Positions 48,001-61,313 of a stretch of 64,000 nucleotides of DNA are shown here, in pieces. Below the pieces are notes generated by a model. That model did not search any database. It was given only the letters and a program-made list of their open reading frames with translations, and was not told the DNA's origin. Within the stretch, counting starts at the first letter, position 1. Every line of letters starts with the position of its first letter. Source of the DNA: Cloeon dipterum. Its lineage: Eukaryota > Arthropoda > Insecta > Ephemeroptera > Baetidae. A program made the translations under genes and the position numbers. The DNA is taken from the NCBI RefSeq assembly GCF_949628265.1, contig NC_088789.1:9912886-9976885 (forward strand). The letters run 5' to 3'.

Positions 48001-51000
48001 ACGACCGCATCGCCCGCGTGATGAACGACAGGATCATGGCCAGGTATCCCAGTCCGAACATGATCCACAGCACGATGAACGCACGGTACGCGCCCAGCAT
48101 CCCAAATTTGTGCTTCCAGTCCTGTTCGTTGGCCATGAAACCTAGAAGGAAATTTGTTAACTTAGAAAACCCTGGTGCGGGGGTAGTAACATGAGTCGCC
48201 TTTGGTCCTTTTCTAGACTGGACCTCCTCCAATGAGGCCCGTGCGCCCATGTTATTCGTTCGCGATGTTATTAGGACACGGAGTTTTCGCAAATTGTTCG
48301 CTATCAGAAGGTCGCCCATCTCGAAAGTGGTAAACTGATAAAAAAAGTATTAAAGGCACTGGTCACACGAAGATTTTGAAATTTTTTTCAAGCAAAATTG
48401 ATGAAATTTACACCTGTTACCATACTATTCTAACAATGAAACAATCACTAACATTTTTTTGTGAATTTTTAACTGTAAGCGGGTTATTGTTTTTGTGCCT
48501 CCCCTCTGCTAGAGTCGCAACTTGAAAAGTAAGGTGTGCATTAGATTCCTTTCTGATGATGATTGTAATGCAAATTTTGAGGGGAATGTTGTTTGTTTGG
48601 CAAGGAAAGTGACTCTAATTGTAAGAAAAGCAGCGAAACGCTCTACATAAAAATTTATCTATATAGTACTTTTAGCGCTGTAGGCTTAGTTCTTTTAATA
48701 AATCTACTATTCAATTAGATTTCCCTCGCCGAGCTTAACTAAATGAACACCAAAAATATGGGTCAAATTCATTTTCTAAATATTTCTAGCGTTTTCCCAT
48801 TACTGTTAAGCCCAGTGAATTTTTTTTTAATTTAAAGACAGCCAGAAAATAGGTCCCAGGATCATGTATATTAAGTGAAAATTTCTGAGTGTCCAAGAAA
48901 TTTGAGTTTATAACTTTTACAGCTTAACCTATTTTCAATTTTTATTTGTTTTGACGGCGAGATTTAACCATCAGAATTGCAAAAAGCACGCAACAAATCG
49001 ACTTCTCTTTGCATCCTCTGGTGCACGTAAGATTTTGAGGGGTGGTCCGTTCAAAAATTACTAAATCTAAAAAACCATCAACCGATTTTCTTATTAACAA
49101 TGCGAATGCCGCTCTGAAATTTAAACACTAGTTTATACGTGACTTCTCTTTAGGGTTTGTCTTTAAATTTACAATAAAAGAGTAAGAGTGTTTTCATTCA
49201 GGTGCAGTATTGCTTAAAAATTAGTCTTGGTTCGATTACAAAAAAATTAGCAAAAACGTTTTGGTCGGGTAGATTCAAAGAATAAAATAAAATTATTGCA
49301 TGATCTATTTGACGGTTAAGGGCAATAATATAATTATCTCATACTTTCTTGCCATGAATATTCATATTTCTGCACCTGTATGTAACTATTGCTAGTAGAA
49401 AATTTATTCAAAGAACCTGCAACGTAGTCGCCGAAGCCGATAGTCGAGAGCGTGATGAAGGCGTAGTAGACGGCCTCCTCGTAGCTCCAGCCCTCAGCTA
49501 GGGCGAATAGCACCGCGGGTAGCAGAATAAAAAGTGCGATCCCAGCTGCCAGGTACTGCATCACCTTGAGCAGTAGTTGATATCTGCCCTGTGGTTCCTC
49601 CTTGTAACGGTGGTGCGCTCTGTTCAAATTGATTTATTTTAATTGCTGCGTGCATCCAGCTAATTAGTCGATGCGTGCAAGCGCGAGTCACACGTATTGC
49701 ATAAGCTCTCTCGCTATTATACAGGGACGCGCGCACGAGAAAGAGTGAGAGAGAAATTTAAAAAAATACACTCTTTCGTGATCACCTGAGGAATGTGCGG
49801 CTGAAGTATTCGCCGAGACCTGCGAGCAGGATGCCGTTCAAGGGTATGCCGACGAGTGCGTAGCCGATGCAGAACATTCTCGTGCCAAAAGTGGTTGGCG
49901 CCATGTTTCCGTAACCTTTAAAAGCCGGCAGAATACACAGAAGCTCTCAAGGAACTTGCGTTTTTAGGACAATCAACGCGTTCTCCAATTAAATAAATAT
50001 CGCGATGATTCGAAAAGTAAATTTTCCAGAAATTTTCTCTCGCACAAGAATTGCACATTTAAAAAAAAAACGGAAAAAAGTTTATATTTCACGCGTGGAG
50101 CGTAATTGATAAGGAAAATTTATTACCTATTGTGCTGACGATGGTGACAGCGACAAAGAAGGAATTGTAGAAGTCCCACTTTCGCGGCGATTCTTCGTCA
50201 AGTGTAGTTTCTTGGGGTAGTAGAGGCTTGCCACAGTACTGGGACACTCTGTGGATGGCCTGCAGCCGTTCATGGGAGCCGTTTACGAGAGTTGTTTCTA
50301 CTAAATCTGAAATGACAGAATCTAAATTGTAAAAGAAACCAGAGTAACGACTTAAGGATGGATAAACGAAACGATATAATATATATCAAATATTTTAAAA
50401 TGCGAGAGTATTCTGACTTTTTTATGTTGCCCGTGCTTTCTTCCTGTTTAAACAAAAGTCCATTTCGAGTATAAAACATAAAGTAAGTATAGGTAGATAA
50501 TGCAGTTCTTTGAAAAACGTTCGTAGCCGCGACTCGGCCATAGTCACTTTGAAAAAGCCGTTGCCACATCACTAACATTTTAGAAAGAAATAAAAATAAT
50601 GCGATCTACAGTGCTAATTTTGGAACAGTGCAGAGCAAGAACAATTGATAAAATTTTCCGCGCAAAAATCTTCCCTAGACAAACAGCGGTGTAGTTATTT
50701 GTACATACTTTATTCAAATTCAATTTCAAATAATTCAGAATCCATTCGCACTGCATGGTTAACTGCATGTTTTCTTCAAAAGAGTTCATTATAATACAAA
50801 TTTGCTGTTCCTATCTCACGCAAGTTGATTTTCCGTGTATAAACGCAAAAACTAACATCATACGGTGTTGCAGCAAACTTTAAAAAACCATCGTAAATAA
50901 TGAATTCTTAAAATTCAAGGAAAATTTACCACCCTTACAGCAAACAGCATGCCTCCACGCCCTGTTCAAGCAGAGAGGCACGTGGGGGGCTCAAAATCGG

Positions 51001-54000
51001 GCTTAGACGGAGGAAGAAATTGTCAGCAAGTGAGACGAGAGCCTTAATTAGCACGCAAACTTATTTATTGTGGGGGTATTATTGTGGTGTGTTTGGGTTC
51101 AGCCAACGAACTGAGCAAACAAGAGCACACTAGACTTGAGGAGCGAGCTCTCTCGCTGTTTGGTCTGGATTAGGTTGGTGATAAACGCCGCGCAGCGTGC
51201 TGTCTGCCCGCCTGCCTGCCGGAAAAGCGCCCAAACTGTACACACGACGAAAGTTGGTTTGTTGCGTACGAATGTGTACACAATAATCCTCTGTTAGACT
51301 TTTTGTCTGTGTGTGTGCTCAAGCCTACGGTTTGTGTACCGGCGAATATAAATTTCGTATTGTCGCGAGAGGCGCGTGCAAATTGTCAGCGGCCGCCGGT
51401 CCCGCCCATGTATAGCAAATTCCAACTTAATCTGCCTTGATGTCTCGTAATTCGCACACTTGGCAGCGTAATAACCTGATTTGCTAAAAGAAAATATGGA
51501 TATTAAATTTATTAATTAAAAAAGGTCATCTCCATTACAATCTATTTAGGTTTCGTCTGTCCACTGCAGCTCTAATTCACGAGCACAATGGTCACTCGTG
51601 ATGTTTAAAGTGATCATTGTGCTCAAATTAGGACCACAGCGGACGACCGAAACTGTAGCGGAGTAATATAAATGACCTTTACCAATAAGGAAATATTTTT
51701 TATTCCTGAGTTATTCCCTTGTGAATGTTGGTTCTTTTTAATGGAATTTGGAAAACGCAATTCAAATCCGTTTAAGAATAAAGAAAATACAATGCTGTTA
51801 TTGACTGAGACATTTAACAACTGAATTGTTCTTCATTTCCTTAACACTGCATTGCATTAAGGAGAGCTTTACTCTCCTTAAATTGCTTAAATCAAAAGAA
51901 TTGGCATCGTTTGAAACGTCTGTTTGCATCTGTAAAACTATCTAATGTAAAGTTGGTTGATACAGGATGCCAATTAAAAATTGTATGAATTATTGGATGC
52001 AATAAGCTGTTGACCGATAAACAATTTGTTCTACAATATGCAATATTAAAAAAATACCTTGCTATAGTAAAAATTCAAATTTTCTCCAAAATTTACAGTG
52101 CTTGACCACATTTTCTTGGAAGATTTTGATTATTTTCGTCAAAATCTATTCAACAGTGTATGACACTTTTTGGAGAAACTCTTTGCTGTAAAATAACACA
52201 AGATTTCAAGTAGGTAGACAGTCATCACCATTTGAAAAGTATGCTAACTTTGCAGCCACTTTTAAAAAAAATTACAGTGCTACTTGGGCCAATTTTGGCT
52301 TCAACTGAATCCTAAGTGATCCTAAGGGACGAGTTCATGCATTGGCAACAAGATTTTCCAGGATTTTTCAGTATCAATCCTCTCGTTAGATTCAAGCACT
52401 TCTGATTTACTAATGAAAGCGCATGAACAGTACAGTCCAATTCATTTGAAGGAGGTTACAAATATATGCCGCGGTCGCATTGTTTGGAATAAGATAGTTA
52501 TGAAAAAATGCATAGTCATTAAAGTCCTTCACAACATTTTTTTTTGTAAAAATAAATTCTTCGTTATCACCTTAAGGAGAGGATATTCCCTCAGTTGTGC
52601 CATCAATCATTGCACGCTTATCTTGTATGTGGCATTTTGTTCTTCCGTATTTTCAAAGGGATTTTATCGCATAAATTAAGGTTGTTTTCGTTCAAAAGCT
52701 TGACTTTCTCACTAGGTGGTATGACAGCAAGTGAATAATGCCAATCATTTTTAACAAAACCCCGTACCAATATTTGAAGGACATAAATCCATAAATAAGT
52801 TGAGATTATTTTTAAATGGAAAATCTTGGACATGTTGGAGTGAAATGTATAAATTAAAAGATAAAGAGAAAGGTAATTTTAAGATTATAAAAATAAGTTA
52901 TTTTTATCAGAAAAAAAACATTACCTTGATCATTCGGTGTAAAAGAGGAGCTCTATGAATAGAATTAAGTCATACAAGCTCTTCACTTATCTGGAATTTT
53001 TGAAGATAGCGACCCGCGTTAATTGTCTCTATCGTTAATTGACTGCAATTATTGATAAAATTCGCTCAAGATTATCCAAAATGGACAAGCTGGGTAATTT
53101 TTATTTGTCAATCAAGACCTGCATGAATAATGCAATCTGGCCGACTGCGATTAAACACACAACACCGACGCAAACCGCGAGCGCGCATTCTGCATCACTA
53201 ATATAGCATGAGCGTGAAACAAATGACAATAATGAATACTAATTCAAAGACCGCCAGTGTCGCTTGCAATTCACAACTGTTGAAATGCGAATTTTTAAAA
53301 AATCAGATATCAAATATATAATGCACAGAAAATCTACATATACTGATTTGAAAAATAGCTCTACTCCACGTGTGCAGCTTACTTTGACAATTTGAAGTGA
53401 AAATATTTCTAGCATTTTTAGATACTGGAAAATTTAAATTCTTGCAAAATTAATTGTGTTTTACCAATAAATTATTGCAAACAGTGATTAATTTTTTAAA
53501 TCAGTTTAAAAAACATTATTCTATTCATAAGTTGTATTGTCTCTTTCAGCAAGGTGACTCTTATGGTGGTTAATAAAATACTTTTAAATAATTGCGTCTT
53601 GCTTGAGCAGCGACAAAAGAGCAAATTTAGCTGTACTTTTTATATTCCTAGTCATCAAAGAAAATTTTTCATTGCACGAAAGTATTGAGTTTCGTTTGTT
53701 ACTTGTTTTTCCGTCGATTTACTAACCTATTTTATTCCACTATTTATTGCGAAAATTTATTTTCTACTATAATAGCATATGTGCATATACATTACAAAGT
53801 GTGTATCTGCATTGTTAGGAGTTAATTTGACATTGCTCACGATTTCACTGACGTCAGAGAGTATTCCGTGAGTGTTTGAGGTCGCAAACTTTGGCTGTGC
53901 GGAATTTTCAGCGAAAGGGGTCGATTTGCTTGGAAACATTTTCAGGATCAAGGTGGCGGCCTGCGAAAGTAACTCGCGGGGGACAAGGTGGTATTGTTTT

Positions 54001-55524
54001 CGCATAGGAGACAATAAAGAAAGAACTCGCGCCACGGTGAATGTTGACGCAACACACGCGAGTGTCGTCCAACCGATTCCTGCTTGACACACGGTATAAT
54101 TATTAATTGCTCGGCTGATTTCACCGACAATGCTGCTGCTACTGCTGAACTGGGTCGCCGCTTGGCTAACCTTTCAACTAACACCGCAAGCTCACAATCA
54201 GTACCTGCAGAAGGCTGCTCACGACCGATACGCGCATTCATCGGCAAAACGCATAGATCGCCATTTTCAAAATCCGCAGACCTTGATCTTTATTGCGGAC
54301 TGAAAGTGCCTTTGTTGTGCGCGATTAAAATGCTGGCTGTTGCAATTATATATTGTACATATTATCCCTGCTCTCGTGTGGTTACGGATGAGCTGGTAAT
54401 ACATAAAATCGAGTTGGAAGGCCAGTAACTGTTTTACAGGCGCTTCTGCTGGATTTGGGATGACGCTAAACAGAAATGGGTTGCAAGAGTTGGCAAGTGG
54501 CTTATTAACAGGTGATTTAAGTGTCTTGGCAACTTTTGAATGTTTCGTTAGCTAACAATAAGCCAAAGGTTGCATTAGCCATTACTCTTCCATTCCTATC
54601 ACAAAGAAATGTTTACTTCTACTTTGTATGGTTGTTCTAAAATTTTGGAATGTTCTGAAAAAATGTCCATTTAACTATTTTTAGAAAACAGACTTTCTAT
54701 TAATTGCTTCAAAGTTTTTATTGATTCAGCCAGTTTCAGCGTTCAAAATGCGGCCTTTTTCAAGTGAAATATTTTGTTAAATTTTCGCATAAAATAGGAC
54801 GCTGAAGCTGGTTGAGTGATTAAAAATCATGTGATCTACAATGACGAAGACTGTTTTCTCATTCCTTCTGAAGATTATTAGCTTTAATTTAAATTATTTA
54901 ACAACTCGTATGCGCATCAAAAAGCATGAAAAAGGCGGTCTTCACCACAACTCCCATAGGTTTGGGGAAAAACGAGGAACGATTATATAGTAATAGGAGG
55001 TCACAAAACGATGCGTTGGGAAAATTGAGTGAAGGTATTGTATGTCGATAAATAACCCGCCATCAGGGCTTTGGATTTAATTAACCCACAGCATATATAA
55101 TCCTAGACCTATTTCTCACAAATTTAAAAGCTCTCAGCACATTCCCACGTTTCACCCGACAAAAACATCAATCAGGAATTAAAAACCGGACCTTTTCCTT
55201 GTCGTCAGAAAAGGCATTTTACGCTCAACCAGTTTCGGCGTCGATTTCACATTGGATAGGCTGCAGTGACCAATAAGGACAGCCCTACTTCGCACGAAAA
55301 AAACTCGATTCGACCTCACCCCCAAATACCCGCGCGTTGAGGTCACCGCGGGGGCGGCGGCGTGTCTCACCTTGCAGCTGGCGGGCCTTGTCCTCGTCCT
55401 GGGCCCGCTGGGCCTCTTCGTTGAGGCCCTCGAGGTGCATGAGCACCACGCCCCCGAGCACCACATACACGACGAACACGAGGAACAGCAGCAGCCACTC
55501 GAGCCGCGACATGACTGCGTGCAT
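45080..55524 (-). CDS. Two-pore-domain (K2P) potassium channel, Ork1-like
   Basis: Plasma-membrane leak K+ channel. Exons (minus order): 55524-55371, 50306-50127, 49915-49786, 49619-49417, 48141-47879, 47674-47208, 45871-45694 and 45259-45080; 584 aa, all GT-AG and in phase. M1 about 9-29; an external loop with an N-glycosylation site NGS (60-62); pore 1 STIGYGN (109-115); M2 about 125-145; M3 about 171-193; pore 2 STIGFGD (213-219); M4 about 239-263. The cytoplasmic stretch [19 protein letters not shown] matches Drosophila Ork1 (GYLRRMLNELYILKVKPVY). The tail (311-584) carries repeated RRSS and RRGS boxes. [10 protein letters not shown] near the end matches TTIADLIRAL of Ork1. An in-frame stop precedes the first ATG; a second ATG 12 bases on (MSRLEW) has a better context and aligns with the fly start. 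The tail is much shorter than in fly Ork1. Confidence 0.94.
47675..47878 (-). other. Stop-free 204-nt intron in the K2P tail
   Basis: Donor AAG|GTGCAC and acceptor GGCTGCAG's minus equivalent (CTGCAG|CCGGTG) are required to join LKFK to PVYRG, as in fly Ork1. The intron length is divisible by three and has no stop in the reading frame, so retention would insert 68 residues instead of truncating the protein. Confidence 0.7.
48142..49416 (-). other. K2P intron between pore-2 and M4 exons
   Basis: AT-rich GT-AG intron of about 1.3 kb. No additional feature recognised. Confidence 0.75.
50307..55370 (-). other. K2P intron 1 (5.1 kb)
   Basis: Long first intron behind the M1 exon (donor AAG|GTGAGA, acceptor ATTTCAG). 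It contains a striking hairpin at 51550-51653. GC-richer patches lie at 51.1-51.4 kb and 53.8-54.3 kb, the second with overlapping open frames on both strands. The rest is AT-rich. Confidence 0.75.
51550..51653. ncRNA. Candidate miRNA-like hairpin inside K2P intron 1
   Basis: Left arm 51550-51596 and right arm 51609-51653 are reverse complements along nearly their whole length, with a 12-base loop (51597-51608). Next to the loop, GAGCACAATGGTCACT pairs with AGTGATCATTGTGCTC with a single G-U wobble. The outer ends GTTTCG/CGAAAC also pair, with scattered mismatches between. Arm length and small loop fit a pri-miRNA, though the stem is slightly long. I do not recognise the mature sequence as a known family. 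A small foldback transposon remnant is the main alternative. Confidence 0.35.
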
Positions 55525-58500
55525 AAATTAACTCGCGGGCCCTTATCGCGGCGGCGGCGGTGAGCGAGCGAGCAAACACATGCACCAGCGTGCCCGCCAG
55601 CGCCTCCGCGGCCTCCGGCCTCCACCGCCGCTTTCATGTGCCGCCCCCGACAGCCGCCGATTCGCAATTTATCGCATCACGATTCAAAAGGGGGGTTTTC
55701 GGCGGAACTTTATTAGTGTACGCGCGCCGCCGATTGCACGCGTTCGGCTCAAGGTTCGCCGCAAGGGAGAGGGGACTGCCGCTGCCGCCGCCGGCTGCAA
55801 TCCGAGTCAAAGGAGAAAGACCCCGCTGGCCGCGAGTGAGCAGAAGCGCGCCGCGTGCCTCGCGAGAGAGAAGAACGCTGGCCGTGGCCGAGTATGAAAA
55901 TTCATACGACGTTAGTTGCCGAGCGCGCGTGATAAGATTAATTTCTGCTTTTTCAGCGTCCATTCCTAAAAACATATTGCCAGCCGACTTTATCTCCCGC
56001 AGATGATACTGAATTCGCACCGTTCGCCGTAGCTCGCGGCAAAATTGGACGCTCAACTCATGCGTTGCGAAACGTTCACCCTGAACATCAAACCAAAACT
56101 TTTGCATGTGCTAACTGTTATTGTTGCTGTTTAATTAATCACGAGTGACGTAAAACAGGCTGGACAGAACATCAAGCAGTTTTCCGCAAATACGAGCAAG
56201 ATTAAAATTTGCTTCTATTTGCTTGATATAGATCCTCTGAGTTTGCAATTAGTCTCATTGAAGTATTGTTTGTGCAAACGAATGCAAACATATGGCTATC
56301 GGAAATACTCAATTGCTTTCAGATAACAAAAATAAAAACAGTATTGTTTGCATCTACAGATTTAATAATTGTAAATCATTGCTCAACTTCAGTGCCAAAG
56401 TCCTTGATATATATCTCTTATAAATAATAATGCAAAGCAAAATGGCGAAGAAATATTAATAAGTTATTTTATAAATTTAATAACTTTTTGTAGCAGAAAG
56501 AGGTCAACAATTGCAAATTATTTTTGCAGTTGGTTACAGTAAGCACTAAGCAGTCAATGGGGAGTAATGGTAATTGACTCTGTTGCTTTTAGAATTTACA
56601 ATAGTCAATCTCTATACAAGTCCCAATATTGAAATCAGGACCACATCACATAAAATTTCAAATTTTGCAAAACATTATTTTTCGAAAAAATAATGGTTTT
56701 GTCAATAGTTTTTGCTTGATTTATATTCCTCTCGTCGTGATCATAATGGTGTGCAGATTGCAAGGCTAATTTCTCTAGTGGAGAAAAAATCCTGAATTTC
56801 AATAGGGATCAGACAGTGTTCACCGCTTGATGTAACATACTAACTTTTGAGCCGATTAAATCGCAAATTTAACCGGCCACTTAGGAAAATTTTAGCGCTT
56901 TACAAATTTTTAGAGTATTTCAAGTAAAGTTGAAATGATTTTTGACAATTTTCTGTACAGCTTTATTTAAATAATTTTGGACAGTTTAAAATAGCCTTTC
57001 AACTCTTCAATGTGCAATAATATAGAATTCTAGAAAAGCTGTAGAGAAATTGAAACCTTGCCTAATTTCGACGAAATTTTCGTAGCGTTTGACTATTATT
57101 TCAGGGCAGATTTCGATTCTATCCAACAGTGTGGTGAATTCTTCTACAACTAAATAAGAAATCCACAAGGGACACATTGTTCGCCATTTCAAAGGTAAAA
57201 CTTTCCTCTTTTGTCACAAAATTACTGTGTTACCTTTTGTTACCTAAGCTTCAACTCATTTTCCCACCAATAATACCAATAGAGAATAGAGTATAGCAAT
57301 AAGAAAAAAGAATCGATTTTCTTTATTTAGAATTTAGAAGCAAACCTCACTCAATTTATAATACTTTACCTCAAAATGCCATTTATAAATCATAATGCGT
57401 GCAGATATGGTTTATAATTGTTGACTGAAGCAAACAATAATCAAATCCCTTAATTTATATATTAAGAAATTAACTTTGAAAAAAAATCATATCCATGATG
57501 AATTTAGATATTTTGTGGCATAAATTCCTAATATTTGCTTGAATGAGGCAATGGAAATGAATCAAAAATTAAAAAGCTAGCTGAAATGTATTTAGATTTA
57601 TTAATCAAAATAGATATGAAATAAATATGGCAATAACTACGCAAAAACTAATAAATTATAATTTTTATCAAATATATTTCAATGAGAGCATTTAAGCATT
57701 TACATTAAGTTTATTAAATAAAGGCAGGCTCGCAATTTTGAGGCGGCGCCTGGCTCAACGGGTTAATCCAAAATTTATCCTAGTGGCTGTGCATTTTTGC
57801 ACGGCTAACAAAATTGTGAAATTGAAGTTTAATAGTGCTTAGCGGCCTGAAGGGCCGGAGACCAATTTTTTCTCCGGAACTTTGTGATTTTTTCAACTTT
57901 TTGATCAGTTTTTAAGTTTTTTGGCCAAGTTAACTTCATTAAAACAAAAATCAAAAGAATGCTCTTGATCGGAGAAAATCATCATCGTCTCAGATTAAAT
58001 TTCATTCGACCATATTGTCATCGAATAGTAAGAAAAGTTGCATCAAGTGAATTGTATGTTGCATTTGCACAAGGGCGAAAGTGACAACTGAAATCTAAAT
58101 TCCATGTAACACATTGCGGCACGGCCTCTTTTGTGTCGCGAGATATTATAATGCGCTAAAGCCTGCTGGTAGGCGAGCACTATTTTAATTACACAGCTAC
58201 GACTTCAAACGTGCAATAAAATAATTATAACACTCTCAACAATAAATAAATGGTACCTTGCGGCCATAGGAAAAATAAGAAACATATTGCGTCTAAAAAA
58301 ACGAGAAGTGTTTTATTTGCTTCCAAACCGCGCCGCACAATGTCATTGACTACGATCGCGCAATTATTTGAAAAATAGTTGCACTTAAAACTCACGCAAT
58401 GGGAGAAAAATTATCAAATGGAAGAAGGCGCGATGTTGAAACAATTTTAAATGTTTGTTTTCTGATTTCACATCACCATTTTTCTGCTTCGCTAGCAGAA

Positions 58501-59065
58501 GATTTTTAAACAGCAGTTTAATGCTTTGCACTTACAAAAAGAAGAAAAATATATATAACATCAAGATAGAGATTCTGTTGTGCGTGACATTTAACAAAAT
58601 TAGGAGAAAATGCAACAACTTGGTGCTGTGTATGCAACTCGCTTAACTTTATTTTTGTGCAGGTTGCATATTTACGCTACTTGCAGGGGCACAATAAGCA
58701 GGACACTGCTTTTAAATTACGCATCATGCTTGGATCGATAAGGAAATAAATATGTATTGAATTGCGGGAGCAGAAGGAATTTTTGTGTTTAAATGCTCTA
58801 GTATAGTTTATCAAATAAAAGGGTTGAGCTTAAAATTTATAAATTTTTGGCTAGGGCTAAATCAGCAAAAAAATTTGAAAGTAAATTTGCGTTCAACAAA
58901 AATTTAATTTATATATCTCATTTGAATTCTGCAATTTCATCTTTGTCACGCTGCAACGCGATTGCTACGTGCTCCAGATAAAGATGAGCGCCAGTGGGGG
59001 CCCCTAGCGGACGACCAGACAGCTTTCATTGTAAACACAGACGAGACCAAGACACCGGGCCAGCG
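55525..59065. other. Divergent intergenic region between K2P and SLC25A21
   Basis: The left part (55.5-55.9 kb) is CpG-rich and is the probable K2P promoter/5' UTR on the minus strand. From about 56.1 to 58.9 kb the sequence is AT-rich without a gene. The right edge (58.96-59.06 kb) is the SLC25A21 5' UTR. A GC-richer patch at 57.73-57.88 kb has a small hairpin (57855-57861 with 57871-57877). Confidence 0.55.
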
Positions 59066-60987
59066 ATGTCGGAGCCGCGGAAGGTGGCCCAACAGGCGGC
59101 CATGCAAATCGCGGCCGGCGGTTCGGCCGGTGAGTGAACATAACTTAACCCTGAGTCCCCCCTCTGTTTCGTTCTATCTCTAGATTAAAAGATTTATTTC
59201 CTTCTTTCCATGCGCAGGGTTCGTCGAGGTGTGCCTGATGCACCCCCTGGACCTGGTGAAGACACGGCTGCAGCTGCAGACTCGTGGAGCATCTTTGGAC
59301 CCGCAATTTTACAATGGCGTTGTGGACTGCCTGAAGAAAATGTACCGACACGAAAGCTTTCTCTCCTACTGGAAGGGGGTGGTGCCCCCAATTTTGGCAG
59401 AGACCCCGAAAAGGGCCGTCAAGGTGAACCCATTATTATATCTTATCATTTAGGGCACAATCTAATTTTAGTTCCTTGATATAATTTATGACCCTTGTAT
59501 TGCATCTTCGCGTAAACATCTCGAAGCGGGAGTTGCTGTATCATTGCAACATTTTGCTGGAGAAAAGTTTGCTTGTGATAATGACGCACCATATTTTAGG
59601 GTGACTGTAGAAAATTTTTTCCACTTTGCTTTCAGAGTTATTAATTGAATGTTCAAAAAGTTACTTGATGAATAAATAATACAATTTATTACAGCAGTGT
59701 CGTGACCTGGAAACTACTCTCTATTTAATTTGCTGACTGTGAGAAATATAAGCATGCTATTTCAACACAGGGATTTTATTTAGGACAAGTACTTTAAAAA
59801 TACGGCAGTTTGAACTCAAGAATAAAACCAGTTTTTTTGTTATCTGAAAGATATAACATTGTATTTTCACTAAAAAAATGCAAGCTAAATTAAAAAAAAA
59901 ATGTTTTGTGGTCTTCCTAAATTGCAAAATAATATAAGTTTAAAATTGTAAAATAGCCTAATCAATAACCTTTAACTAATTGGATTCCAAATTCCAGTTC
60001 TTCACATTCGAGCAGTACAAAAAGGTGTTTCTGTTTGGTTCTCCAACCCCAACGCCTGTGGTGAGTTTTTTCAAAATATTGTGTACGTTTGAATAAGAGC
60101 TTAACACATTTTACTGTTTCCTAGACCTTTTCATTGGCCGGTTTGAGTGCAGGCATCACGGAGGCAATTTTGGTCAACCCGTTTGAAGTGGTGAAAGTTT
60201 CCCTTCAGGCCAATAAGGGCAAGGCGCCCTCAACTTGGAGCATGACGAGACAAATAGTCAGAGAAAACGGGCTTTGGGGATTTAACAAGGGGATGACGGC
60301 CACAATCGCTCGCAACGGAGCTTTCAACATGGTTTACTTTGGATTCTACCACTCCGCCAAGAATTACCTCCCTGAATCGCAGGTAAGCAATGCTTTAAAT
60401 AATATTCACTGGTTTTATAAGGTGGCAAGTATAAGACTCCTAAATACAAAACTATTGAAATTTTACCAAACTTTTTTATTTCATAGCATTTTTATTTCAC
60501 ACTTAGAAGATATGTGCCAGTAATTTTTTATTCAATTTCATGTTTCTAATCATCATGATACAAATAACTTTTGGCTCTTTTAAAAAATATTTATGATCGT
60601 TTCAAAAAAAATAGTTAGAATTTTTACGCCCAAACGCTATTAAATTTATTGTCTAATCGACCCACTAACTTTTTTTATTTAAAATAGGACCCTGCTCTGG
60701 AGTTTTTCCGGAAACTTCTACTTGGCTTTGTGTCAGGCACTATGGCCTCATGCTTCAACATCCCATTCGACGTGGCCAAAAGTCGCATCCAGGGACCGCA
60801 ACCGGCCAGTGGCATCAAGTACCGGTCCACCGTGGCCACAATGCGCATAGTGGTTGCGGAAGAAGGCTGGCGAGCCTTGTACAAGGGACTGGTGCCCAAA
60901 GTGATGCGCCTCGGACCTGGAGGAGCTGTCATGTTGCTCGTATATGAGCACGCGTACGCCTACCTGCAGGACCGATTTCCCCTGTGA
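59066..60987 (+). CDS. Slc25a21: Mitochondrial 2-oxodicarboxylate carrier (SLC25A21)
   Basis: Inner-membrane carrier that exchanges 2-oxoadipate and related C5-C7 oxodicarboxylates for 2-oxoglutarate, in lysine and tryptophan breakdown. Exons: 59066-59129, 59218-59423, 59998-60060, 60125-60382 and 60688-60987, all GT-AG and in phase; 296 aa against 299 in human. It has the three SLC25 repeats, with signatures PLDLVKTRLQ, PFEVVKVSLQ and PFDVAKSRIQ. Orthology is clear from VCLMHPLDLVKTR, PPILAETPKRAVKFFTFEQY, TEAILVNPFEVVK, GAFNMVYFGFY and SRIQGPQPASGIKYR, which match human SLC25A21 nearly word for word. The start MSEPRKVAQQ is the first ATG in frame before AAGGSAG. No cleavable presequence is expected in this family. 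Confidence 0.97.
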
Positions 60988-61307
60988 CTCGATTGAGAAG
61001 CATTTATCATAAAATCCAAAGCAGTTAATTCACCATTATGTAGTGATATTATTAAGTTCATGCTAGTCTTAATGAATGGTCAAATTTACTTAAATTTTAT
61101 CAAGCATGAGTCCGCATTGGCGTTCTGATACAGACTCTATTTACTTAAAAAAGTCGGTCTACTCATTGTTTTTATATTATTTTTTTCTAGTGATTTGTCA
61201 TTTCTTCAATGTTATAAATTTCGTTTTTGGTTTAACTTTAGACAGGCAGGTATTTAAAACTCAAATACTCAATGCAAGAAAATCTGTGATTGTTGAAAAG
61301 CACCACC

Positions 61308-61313
61308 AATAAA
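61308..61313 (+). terminator. Probable SLC25A21 poly(A) signal
   Basis: AATAAA about 320 bases after the stop, followed by GA/T-rich sequence. It is the first full hexamer downstream on this strand. Confidence 0.5.
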
